Shown: one piece after another, positions 1 to 6,172 of the stretch
Layout of the letters: every line of letters begins with the position of its first letter
How positions within the stretch are numbered: the stretch's first letter is position 1
DNA from: Coriobacteriaceae bacterium
GTDB taxonomy: Bacteria > Actinomycetota > Coriobacteriia > Coriobacteriales > QAMH01
Direction: 5' to 3'
Length of the DNA stretch: 9,955 bases
Assembly: GCA_004553405.1 (NCBI GenBank)
Contig: SFLO01000052.1
Location: 1-9,955 of the forward strand
Program-made: the position numbers and the translations under genes
Notes under the pieces: model-generated
Told to the model about the DNA's origin: nothing
The model's input: the letters and a program-made list of their open reading frames with translations, nothing else
Database searches by the model: none

Positions 1-36
1 AGCGCCGCAGGGCCCTGAGTCACATACCCGCGAAGC

Positions 37-44
37 AAGAAGGA
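37..44 (+). promoter_or_regulatory. Ribosome binding site of the GTPase gene
   Basis: AAGAAGGA lies 6 nt before the ATG at 51 and supports that start. No promoter is visible in the 50 bases upstream, so the gene may be transcribed from further left, outside the window. Confidence 0.7.
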
Positions 45-50
45 CTTCCT

Positions 51-1139
51 ATGGAAAAGATCGAGTTCCTGGTGGTGAGCGGCTTTCTGGGCGCTGGCAA
101 GACCACCACGATGATCGCCCTGGCCGAGTACATGGACGCGCACATGCAGAAGGTCGGCATCATCGCCAACGACCTGGGCGCGCAGCTGGTCGACACCAAC
201 CTCACCCGCGAGAGCGGCTGCACGGTGGAAGAGATCGCCTCTGGCTGCATCTGCTACCAGATGGAGAACACGGTCGACCGCATCCGCCGCATGCGCGACG
301 GCGCCGGCGCCAAGCTCGTGATGAGCGACATCCCCGGCTGCGGCGTGGGCACGGTCGAACACGTCTACAAGCAGGTGCTGCGCGACAACAGCGACGAGTT
401 CTGGCTGGGCCCGCTCACCGTCATCGTCGACCCGGAGCGCCTGCGCATGATCATGCCGGAGCAGGCAGACATCAACCTCCCGCCCGAGCTCAAGTACCTG
501 CTCGAGACGCAGGTCGAGGAAGCCGACCTCGTGGTCCTCAACAAGATCGACAAGCTCTCGGAGCCCGAGCTGCAGCGCTACCTGGACTTCTTGGGCGAGG
601 TCTGCGAGGTCCCCGTGATGGCCATCAGCGCGCGCGAGGGCACGGGCATCCCGCAGCTGGCGGAGTACCTGGTGTCCCACGGCTCTTCGCTGCGCGAGGT
701 CGAGATCGACTACGCCGGCCCGGACTACTCCCAGGCAGAAGGCGTGCTCACCTGGTACAACCGCAGGCTCTACCTCAAGACACAAGACGGGTCCGCCGTC
801 GACTTCAACGCGATCGTCGACGAGCTGGTCGAGGGCATCCGCATGGGCCTCATCGAGCGCAAGGGCAACGCCCCGCACCTCAAGGTCTACGGCCTCAACG
901 GCGAAGACTTCGTCAAGGGGTCGCTCATCGGCGTGGACTACGACACCGAGTACGAGCGCGAGCTGGAGCACGACTGCGCCAACCTGCGCGTCATCCTCAA
1001 CGCCCGCGTCACCTGCCCGGCGCGCCCCTTCAGCCGCATCGCAGACGACGCGCTCGACGAGCTGTGCGAGGAACACGGGCTCGACTGCCAGGTGTTCTTC
1101 ACGGAGTGCTTCGGCATGACCGACGAGGGCCGCAGGTAG
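51..1139 (+). CDS. G3E (CobW/HypB/UreG-type) P-loop GTPase next to the ArsM-ArsS fusion
   Basis: A 362-residue GTPase of the G3E superfamily, whose members insert or deliver metals and cofactors. Seen: a P-loop GFLGAGKTT at residues 11-19, a GCICY motif at 65-69, a switch-II/Walker-B-like segment SDIPGCG at 92-98, the guanine-specificity motif NKID at 164-167, and SAREGTG at 193-199. Residues from about 245 onward form a separate C-terminal part with several cysteines (for example in CQVFFTECFG near the end). Oddities: CobW/COG0523 proteins normally carry GCxCC, and here the last cysteine is Tyr69; the usual ExxG of that family is replaced by SDIPG. The gene sits 72 nt upstream of the ArsM-ArsS gene on the same strand, so co-transcription is likely. 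A chaperone or activator role for the neighbouring enzyme, or for a corrinoid or metal protein elsewhere, is inference. The GTPase assignment is firm; the client is unknown. Confidence 0.88.
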   Translation: MEKIEFLVVSGFLGAGKTTTMIALAEYMDAHMQKVGIIANDLGAQLVDTNLTRESGCTVEEIASGCICYQMENTVDRIRRMRDGAGAKLVMSDIPGCGVGTVEHVYKQVLRDNSDEFWLGPLTVIVDPERLRMIMPEQADINLPPELKYLLETQVEEADLVVLNKIDKLSEPELQRYLDFLGEVCEVPVMAISAREGTGIPQLAEYLVSHGSSLREVEIDYAGPDYSQAEGVLTWYNRRLYLKTQDGSAVDFNAIVDELVEGIRMGLIERKGNAPHLKVYGLNGEDFVKGSLIGVDYDTEYERELEHDCANLRVILNARVTCPARPFSRIADDALDELCEEHGLDCQVFFTECFGMTDEGRR

Positions 1140-1148
1140 GAAGGAATC

Positions 1149-1168
1149 GGGCGCGCAACGCCGCGCCC
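1149..1168 (+). other. GC hairpin between the GTPase and ArsM-ArsS genes
   Basis: A perfect 7-bp stem, GGGCGCG (1149-1155) with CGCGCCC (1162-1168), closes a 6-nt loop. No T-run follows, so it is not a standard intrinsic terminator. It may pause transcription or protect an mRNA end; this is inference. Confidence 0.4.
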
Positions 1169-1196
1169 CTCGGGGAATCACGCTACGGCAGACAGC

Positions 1197-1202
1197 AGGA
1201 GG
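1197..1202 (+). promoter_or_regulatory. Ribosome binding site of the ArsM-ArsS fusion gene
   Basis: A perfect AGGAGG lies 9 nt before the ATG at 1212 and fixes that start. The methyltransferase homology begins within the first 20 residues, which agrees. Confidence 0.8.
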
Positions 1203-1211
1203 CAGCGCTTC

Positions 1212-3281
1212 ATGGCCCAGACCAAGACCAACGAGGAGATCCGCGCCCAGGTGGTGCAGTACTATGGCTCGTTTCTCCAGGATACGAACAGCCTCCACAC
1301 GGACTGCTGCACCAGCTCGGTGCCGCCCAAGTTCGTCTTGGACGTGCTGAAGGACATCGACCCGCAGATCGTGGCGCACTTCTACGGCTGCGGCAGCCCC
1401 ATCCCGCCCGCGCTCGAGGGCGCCACCGTGCTCGACCTGGGCTGCGGCACGGGCCGCGACGTCTACATCTGCTCGAAGCTGGTGGGCCCGCAGGGCCGCG
1501 TCGTCGGCGTCGACATGACGCCCTCGCAGCTGGACTTCGCCAAGAGCTACGAGGCTGCGCAGATGGAGCGCTTTGGGTATGAGGCCAGCAATGTGGAGTT
1601 CGTGGAGAGCTTCATCGAGGACATGGCTGCCATTCCCAGCGAGAGCGTGGACGTGGTCATCTCCAACTGCGTGGTCAACCTCTCGCCCTTCAAAGAGCAG
1701 CTCTTCAAGGAGGTCTTCCGCGTGCTCAAGCCGGGCGGCGAGCTCTTCTTCAGCGACATCTTCAGCGACCGCCGCGTGCCCGAGGGCTTCTACGACGACC
1801 CCGTCTTGCGCGGCGAGTGCCTGAGCGGTGCGATGTACATCGAGGACTTCCGCCGCATGCTGGCAGACAACGGCGTGCCCGCCTTCTACGACGTCGAGTG
1901 CGAGGAAGTGCACATCGGCGACCTGCGCATCGCCACCAAGCTGGGCTGCATCGGCTTTTACAGCCACACGGTGCGTGCCGTGAAGGCCCAGGGCCTCGAG
2001 CCGGTGGAGGAGGACTACGGCCAGACGGCCACCTACCTGGGCACCATGCCCGAAAACAAGCGCTACTTCGACTTGAGCAGCGAGCTGCGCCTGGTGAGGA
2101 ACAAGCCCGTGGCCATCAGCGGCAACATGGCGCGCATCCTGCAGCAGAGCCGCTACGCGCAGCACTTCAAGATCACGCCGGCGGGCCAGCACCGCGGCCG
2201 CTACAGCTTTGAGCAGGCCAACGAGGCGCTGCGCCTGGCCCAGGGCAAGGAGGAGCTGGGCCTGGCAGAGCTGCAGGGCGCCTGCAGCAGGCTGGGCATC
2301 GAGCCCTTCGAGCAGCGCGTGCACGACGCGGGCTTCCTGCGCAGCGCGGAGCTTTCTACCATGCAGGTGAACATTACCTATGCCTGCAACCTGGCCTGCA
2401 GCCACTGCTACCTGCAGTGCGGCCCGGCCAACACAGAGACCATGAGCCGCGAGACCATGGAGGCTGTACTCAGCGCCTTCAAGGCCGGCGGCTACCGCAC
2501 CATGGACATCACGGGAGGCTCCCCGGAGATGAACCCCCATGCGGAGTGGTTCATCGGCGAGGCCGCCAAGATCGCCGACGAGGTCATCGTGCGCTCCAAC
2601 TTGGCCATCCTGCAGATGCCGGCCTACGCGCACTTCAAGGAGGTCTTCGCCCGCAACAAGGTCAAGCTGGTGAGCAGCCTGCCCTACTTCACCGAGCTGG
2701 GCTGCGACAACCAGCGCGGCGGCGGCGTCTTCCGCCGCGTGATCGACAGCCTCCACGAGCTCAACGAGCTGGGCTACGGCCGCACGCCCGAGCTGCAGAT
2801 CGACCTGGTCTACAACGTGGACGGCCCCTTCCTCCCACCCGACCAGCGCGAGCTCGAGGAGCTCTACAAGTACGAGCTGCAGCAGGCAGAGGGCGTCGAC
2901 TTCAACGGCATGTACGCCTTCAACAACTACTGCCTGGGCCGCTTTGCCACCCAGATGAAGGCCCAGCACAAGTTCGACTACTACCTCAAGCTGCTGGCAG
3001 ACAACTACAACGGCGCCGTGGTGGCGTCGATGATGTGCCGCACGATGGTCAACGTCGACTACGACGGCCGGCTCTATGACTGCGAGGTCAACCACGTGCT
3101 GGGGTTGCCCATCACGGGCGAGGACGGCCGCGCCCTCAACGTGCGCGACATCGCCAGCCAGCCCCTGGGCCAGCGCAGCATCCGCACGAGCCCCATCTGC
3201 TACAGCTGCGCCGCCGGCTGCGGCTCCAGCTGCGGAGGCTCCCTGCTCGAAAAGCAGCTCAAGGAGAAGGCTGCGTTCTAA
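1212..3281 (+). CDS. Fused ArsM-like arsenite methyltransferase and ArsS-like radical SAM/SPASM enzyme
   Basis: A 689-residue two-enzyme fusion. Residues 1 to about 325 match ArsM/AS3MT: CC at 32-33, FYGCG with Cys60, the SAM site LDLGCGTGRD at 74-83, SNCVVNLSP at 151-159, GECLSGAMY with Cys203, and LGCIGFYS with Cys246. These are the counterparts of the cysteines used to bind and methylate As(III). The ArsM C-terminal domain (EDYGQ at 267-271, RYAQHF at 314-319) is present too. After a linker (about 325-380), residues 384-689 match ArsS: a radical SAM CxxxCxxC cluster motif at Cys392, Cys396 and Cys399, DITGGSPEMNP at 432-442, SSLPYF, LVYN, MCR with Cys609, YDC with Cys624, and a C-terminal cluster Cys663, 666, 670, 674. 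In separate proteins ArsM makes methylated arsenic and ArsS adds 5'-deoxyadenosyl to dimethylarsenic, an early step to arsenosugars. There is no stop or frameshift between halves. Extra cysteines (403, 670) stand at positions I recall as usually Ala. Substrate identity is inferred from family. Confidence 0.85.
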   Translation: MAQTKTNEEIRAQVVQYYGSFLQDTNSLHTDCCTSSVPPKFVLDVLKDIDPQIVAHFYGCGSPIPPALEGATVLDLGCGTGRDVYICSKLVGPQGRVVGVDMTPSQLDFAKSYEAAQMERFGYEASNVEFVESFIEDMAAIPSESVDVVISNCVVNLSPFKEQLFKEVFRVLKPGGELFFSDIFSDRRVPEGFYDDPVLRGECLSGAMYIEDFRRMLADNGVPAFYDVECEEVHIGDLRIATKLGCIGFYSHTVRAVKAQGLEPVEEDYGQTATYLGTMPENKRYFDLSSELRLVRNKPVAISGNMARILQQSRYAQHFKITPAGQHRGRYSFEQANEALRLAQGKEELGLAELQGACSRLGIEPFEQRVHDAGFLRSAELSTMQVNITYACNLACSHCYLQCGPANTETMSRETMEAVLSAFKAGGYRTMDITGGSPEMNPHAEWFIGEAAKIADEVIVRSNLAILQMPAYAHFKEVFARNKVKLVSSLPYFTELGCDNQRGGGVFRRVIDSLHELNELGYGRTPELQIDLVYNVDGPFLPPDQRELEELYKYELQQAEGVDFNGMYAFNNYCLGRFATQMKAQHKFDYYLKLLADNYNGAVVASMMCRTMVNVDYDGRLYDCEVNHVLGLPITGEDGRALNVRDIASQPLGQRSIRTSPICYSCAAGCGSSCGGSLLEKQLKEKAAF

Positions 3282-3302
3282 GCTCGCAGGTGCACAGCCG
3301 CC

Positions 3303-3463
3303 GGGGTGTGGGCCGCCGCGTCTGCTACTTAGCGGAGCAGAACTCGCCTGGAGGCGTTGCGGGAGCGAGGACTGTCTGAGGCCGTAGGCCGAGTTCCGCA
3401 GCTGCAACGCCGGAAGGCGAGTTCGGGTGCGTAGCGTCTAGCGGACGCGGCGCCCCACACCCC
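3303..3463. repeat. 161-nt imperfect palindrome between the ArsM-ArsS gene and the MarR gene
   Basis: The outer arms 3303-3326 and 3440-3463 pair over 24 positions with one mismatch (3313/3453) and one G-T pair (3323/3443). Inner arms 3340-3360 and 3404-3424 pair over 18 positions around one 3-nt internal loop. A GGCC-GTA-GGCC mini-hairpin sits near the tip (3380-3390). No T-run follows, so a simple terminator is unlikely. It starts about 20 nt after the stop codon of the fusion gene. It could be a MITE-like element, an mRNA-end stabiliser or a structured RNA; nothing in it looks coding. Confidence 0.65.
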
Positions 3464-3490
3464 AGCGCCCCCCGCAGCCATTCAGTGGTG

Positions 3491-3505
3491 TACAATCGAC
3501 TTGCA
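3491..3505 (+). promoter_or_regulatory. Putative -10 element overlapping an OhrR-box-like operator
   Basis: TACAAT (3491-3496) is a good -10 hexamer; the -35 region is weak. The same bases begin a dyad, TACAA-N5-TTGCA, in which 4 of 5 bases of the right half mirror the left. From memory, the Bacillus subtilis OhrR operator has the form TACAATT-AATTGTA, and 11 of 15 positions match here. The site fits autorepression by the MarR/OhrR-like protein encoded just downstream. Confidence 0.5.
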
Positions 3506-3519
3506 TGCATGCCTCGAGC

Positions 3520-3525
3520 GAAAGG
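3520..3525 (+). promoter_or_regulatory. Ribosome binding site choosing the MarR start at 3535
   Basis: GAAAGG lies 9 nt before ATG 3535. The alternative in-frame ATG at 3505 overlaps the proposed operator and lies within about 10 nt of the -10, leaving no room for a ribosome site. Confidence 0.55.
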
Positions 3526-3534
3526 CCACACCCC

Positions 3535-4011
3535 ATGGCATCGAAGAAGAGCCTCACCCTGGGCGCAGAGATCTCGTTTCCGCTCTATGCGGCCGCCAAG
3601 GAGATGACCCGCCGCTACAACCCCTATCTGGAGAAGCTCGACCTCACCTACACGCAGTACCTCGCCATGCTGGCCCTGTGGGAGCACGGCGAGCTGAGCG
3701 TGAGCGGCATGGGCGATCTGCTCAAGCTGGACAGCGGCACGCTCACCCCGCTGCTCAAGAAGCTCGAGGCCAAGGGCTACGTGGTGCGCCAGCGCTCTGC
3801 AGACGACGAGCGTCGCGTCTGCGTGGTGCTGACCCCCCAGGGCTCCAAGCTCCAGACGGCGGCGCGCCGCGCCCATGCGGCCATGGAGGCAGAGTTTGCC
3901 TTCGACGATGATGACGCCCGCCTGCTGCGCATGACGCTCAACTGGCTGCTGGGCCAGCTCGAGGAGACGGACCCGCGCCGTCCCGCCACCTCCGAAGACG
4001 CCCTCGAGTAG
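3535..4011 (+). CDS. MarR-family regulator of the OhrR type, sensing cysteine absent
   Basis: A 158-residue winged-helix repressor, counting from ATG 3535 (an in-frame ATG at 3505 would add 10 residues). The pattern [15 protein letters not shown]...[17 protein letters not shown]...[14 protein letters not shown]...RSADDERRV...LTPQG follows OhrR, the dimeric organic-hydroperoxide sensor, almost throughout. OhrR proteins sense with a cysteine in an L-C-F motif near the N terminus; here that position is Ser14 (I-S-F). The only cysteine is Cys96 in the wing (RRVCVV). The ring of tyrosines that contacts the sensing cysteine in OhrR appears kept. So the DNA-binding and dimer parts look normal, while the canonical thiol switch cannot work. 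It lies 82 nt upstream of fhs on the same strand and may be co-transcribed with it. No ohrA-type peroxidase is present in the window. The ligand is unknown. Confidence 0.88.
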   Translation: MASKKSLTLGAEISFPLYAAAKEMTRRYNPYLEKLDLTYTQYLAMLALWEHGELSVSGMGDLLKLDSGTLTPLLKKLEAKGYVVRQRSADDERRVCVVLTPQGSKLQTAARRAHAAMEAEFAFDDDDARLLRMTLNWLLGQLEETDPRRPATSEDALE

Positions 4012-4060
4012 CTGGCAGGGGCAGGGGAGCTCCGCTGGGGCCCTGCTGGGGGAGTGCCCG

Positions 4061-4093
4061 GGGGTCCTCGTAACGAGCGAGACAGGAGACCCC
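4061..4093 (+). promoter_or_regulatory. fhs leader with ribosome site inside a possible hairpin
   Basis: AGGAG (4084-4088) precedes ATG 4094 by 5 nt and sets the start. GGGGTC (4061-4066) can pair with GACCCC (4088-4093) and CTCG (4067-4070) with CGAG (4074-4077), which would partly enclose the ribosome site. The pairing is short and may be chance in GC-rich DNA. Confidence 0.3.
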
Positions 4094-5770
4094 ATGCCCA
4101 CCGATATCGAGATCGCCCAGTCTGTAACCCCCAAGCACATCGCAGAGATCGCTGCCAAGGCCGGCGTCGACGAGGAGTACCTCGAGCTCTACGGCAAGGC
4201 CAAGGCCAAGATCGACTTCAATTACCTCTCTGACCACGCAGCCGACGAAGACGGCAAGCTGGTGCTCGTCACCGCCATCAACCCCACCCCGGCCGGCGAG
4301 GGCAAGACCACCACGTCCATCGGCCTGGCAGACGGCCTGCAAAAGATCGGCAAGAACGCCATCTTGGCCCTGCGCGAGCCCTCCCTGGGCCCGGTCTTCG
4401 GCATCAAGGGCGGCGCTGCCGGCGGCGGCTACGCCCAGGTGATCCCCATGGAGGACATCAACCTCCACTTCACCGGCGACTTCCATGCCATCGGCGCAGC
4501 CAACAACCTGCTGGCCGCCATGCTCGACAACCACATCCAGCAGGGCAACACCCTGGGCATCGACCCCAAGAAGATCACCTGGAAGCGCGCCGTCGACATG
4601 AACGACCGCCAGCTCCGCCACATCATCGACGGCCTGGGTGGCGAGAAGCAGGGCGTGCCTCGCGAGGACGGCTTCGACATCACCGTCGCATCCGAGATCA
4701 TGGCCGTCTTCTGCCTGGCAACCTCCATCACCGACCTCAAGGAGCGCCTGGCTCGCATCATCGTGGGCTACACCTACGACGGCAAGCCCGTCACCGCCCA
4801 CGACCTCAAGGCCGAAGGCGCCATGGCGGCCCTGCTGAAGGACGCTCTCAAGCCCAACCTGGTCCAGACCCTGGAGGGCACCCCTGCCTTCGTCCACGGC
4901 GGTCCCTTCGCCAACATCGCCCACGGCTGCAACTCCGTCCAGGCAACCGCCCTGGCCATGAAGACCGGCGACTACGCCATCACCGAGGCGGGCTTTGGCG
5001 CCGACCTGGGCGCCGAGAAGTTCCTCGACATCAAGTGCCGCCTCGCCGGCCTCAAGCCCTCCGCCGTGGTCATCGTCGCCACCGTGCGCTCCCTCAAGTA
5101 CAACGCCGGCATCCCCTTCGCCGAGCTCACCACAGAAAACCTCGAGGCCCTCGAGGCCGGCCTGCCCAACCTGCTCCAGCATGTGGGCAACATCAAGAAC
5201 GTCTACAAGCTGCCCTGCGTGGTGGCCATCAACGCCTTCCCCACAGACACCGACGCCGAGCTCGAGCTCGTCCAGGCAAAGTGCAGGGAGCTGGGCGTCA
5301 ACGCCGTGCTCGCCCAGCACTGGGCCAAGGGCGGCGAGGGCGCCATCGCCCTGGCCGAGGAAGTCGTCCGTGTGTGCGAGGAGGAGTCCAACGAGGACTT
5401 CAGCTTCTCCTATGAGCTCGAGGGCTCCATCGAGGACAAGCTCAACACCATCGCCCAGCGCATCTACCATGCAGACGGCGTGGTTCTGACCCCCCAGGCC
5501 AAACAGCAGGCCAAGCAGCTCGAGGAGCTGGGTTACGGCAAGCTGCCCATCTGCGTGGCCAAGACCCAGTACTCCTTCACGGACGACCCCACCAAGCTGG
5601 GTGCGCCCACGGGCTTCACCGTCACCGTCCGCAACCTCAAGATCTCTGCGGGTGCCGGCTTCATCGTCGCCCTCACCGGCGACATCATGACCATGCCCGG
5701 CCTGCCCAAGGTGCCGGCAGCCGAGCGCATCGACGTCGACGAGCGCGGCGTCATCAGCGGCCTGTTCTAA
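4094..5770 (+). CDS. fhs: Formate-tetrahydrofolate ligase (10-formyl-THF synthetase)
   Basis: A 558-residue cytoplasmic enzyme of the usual family length. It joins formate to tetrahydrofolate using ATP, giving 10-formyl-THF for purine and fMet synthesis or for the methyl branch of the Wood-Ljungdahl pathway. Seen: the nucleotide-binding [12 protein letters not shown] at 63-74, [23 protein letters not shown] at 94-116 (contains the family signature [11 protein letters not shown]), [11 protein letters not shown] at 119-129, and the second family signature [12 protein letters not shown] at 328-339. In that second signature Ala338 stands where I recall glycine as usual; the rest is conventional. 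The gene follows the MarR gene and is closed by a strong terminator 24 nt after its stop. Other Wood-Ljungdahl genes are not in the window, so autotrophic growth cannot be inferred from it alone. Confidence 0.98.
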   Translation: MPTDIEIAQSVTPKHIAEIAAKAGVDEEYLELYGKAKAKIDFNYLSDHAADEDGKLVLVTAINPTPAGEGKTTTSIGLADGLQKIGKNAILALREPSLGPVFGIKGGAAGGGYAQVIPMEDINLHFTGDFHAIGAANNLLAAMLDNHIQQGNTLGIDPKKITWKRAVDMNDRQLRHIIDGLGGEKQGVPREDGFDITVASEIMAVFCLATSITDLKERLARIIVGYTYDGKPVTAHDLKAEGAMAALLKDALKPNLVQTLEGTPAFVHGGPFANIAHGCNSVQATALAMKTGDYAITEAGFGADLGAEKFLDIKCRLAGLKPSAVVIVATVRSLKYNAGIPFAELTTENLEALEAGLPNLLQHVGNIKNVYKLPCVVAINAFPTDTDAELELVQAKCRELGVNAVLAQHWAKGGEGAIALAEEVVRVCEEESNEDFSFSYELEGSIEDKLNTIAQRIYHADGVVLTPQAKQQAKQLEELGYGKLPICVAKTQYSFTDDPTKLGAPTGFTVTVRNLKISAGAGFIVALTGDIMTMPGLPKVPAAERIDVDERGVISGLF

Positions 5771-5793
5771 GAGCTGCTCTGCCTGCAGCTTCG

Positions 5794-5836
5794 AGGGCCC
5801 CGCAGCCGCCCAGCGCGCTGCGGGGCCCTTCTTTTC
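5794..5836 (+). terminator. Intrinsic terminator after fhs
   Basis: GGGCCCCGCAG (5795-5805) pairs perfectly with CTGCGGGGCCC (5818-5828) around a 12-nt loop, extended by A5794-T5829, and is followed by CTTCTTTTCC. It ends the MarR-fhs unit. Confidence 0.9.
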
Positions 5837-5932
5837 CCCTGGGCCCGCCGCCGCGTTGCAGCGGGAGACCTCCCGGCCACTGCCGTTCACCGCGCAATCT
5901 CACGGTTTCTCCACATCTGTGTTTCGAAGGAG

Positions 5933-5938
5933 TATCAT
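5933..5938 (+). promoter_or_regulatory. Possible -10 of the riboswitch transcript
   Basis: TATCAT matches 5 of 6 bases of the TATAAT consensus and lies in the least GC-rich stretch between the fhs terminator and the riboswitch. The -35 about 17 nt upstream is poor, so this is a tentative assignment. Confidence 0.3.
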
Positions 5939-5994
5939 CAGCAGCGTTTTACACGCAATGAAGCCGCCGGAACCTAAGGGGACCGGTGGTGGAG

Positions 5995-6081
5995 CGGACT
6001 CTGGAGAATCCCGGATATCGGGTGCCGACGGTGCAAGGCAGGCTGTTGCCCGCTGAAACTCTCAGGCAAAAGGACAGAGAA
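5995..6081 (+). promoter_or_regulatory. Glycine riboswitch aptamer (single-aptamer type)
   Basis: Glycine aptamers share a near-invariant 3' block, and CTGAAACTCTCAGGCAAAAG at 6053-6072 followed by GACAGAG matches it. The GCCGACGGTGCAA stretch (6024-6036) matches the other conserved block. P1 forms from CTCTG (5999-6003) and CAGAG (6075-6079). A CCCG/CGGG hairpin (6010-6013 with 6019-6022) fits an internal helix. Only one complete aptamer is visible. Directly upstream, CCGCCGG (5964-5970) pairs with CCGGTGG (5983-5989), which fits the ghost-aptamer helix seen beside singlet glycine riboswitches. It controls the AGCS symporter gene downstream. Confidence 0.93.
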
Positions 6082-6083
6082 CC

Positions 6084-6121
6084 ACACGTGCTTGGGCACT
6101 CATGCCCGCCGTGTTCTTCTT
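6084..6121 (+). terminator. Terminator-like expression platform of the glycine riboswitch
   Basis: ACACG (6084-6088) pairs with CGTGT (6110-6114) and GGGCA (6094-6098) with TGCCC (6103-6107) around loop CTCA, with small bulges between the two helices. TTCTTCTT follows. It lies between the aptamer and the ribosome site at 6153, so transcription control is likely. Whether glycine turns the gene on or off cannot be read with certainty. Confidence 0.6.
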
Positions 6122-6152
6122 AGACCTCCTCCACTCCGCTCGCGAGTTGAAA

Positions 6153-6160
6153 GGGGAGGG
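6153..6160 (+). promoter_or_regulatory. Ribosome binding site of the symporter gene
   Basis: GGGGAGGG lies 12 nt before ATG 6173. It argues against the upstream in-frame TTG at 6092, which lies inside the terminator hairpin. Confidence 0.6.
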
Positions 6161-6172
6161 ATCCACTTCATC

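Noticed and set aside
1..18. Five codons and a TGA at the left edge that could be the tail of an upstream gene
   Set aside because: Too short to distinguish from chance; no family or codon evidence can be drawn from five residues.
3325..4158. A 277-codon - strand frame covering the palindrome and the MarR gene
   Set aside because: It crosses a confident + strand MarR gene and a palindromic intergenic element, and its translation has no domain.
3938..5890. A 650-codon open frame on the - strand opposite fhs
   Set aside because: A shadow of the strongly GC-biased fhs codons; its Gly/Val/Asp-rich translation resembles no family, while fhs on the + strand is unmistakable.
6092..6172. Upstream TTG start for the symporter (27 extra residues)
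   Set aside because: The TTG lies inside the riboswitch terminator hairpin, the added residues are Arg/Pro-rich and unlike the family N terminus, and a ribosome site precedes ATG 6173.
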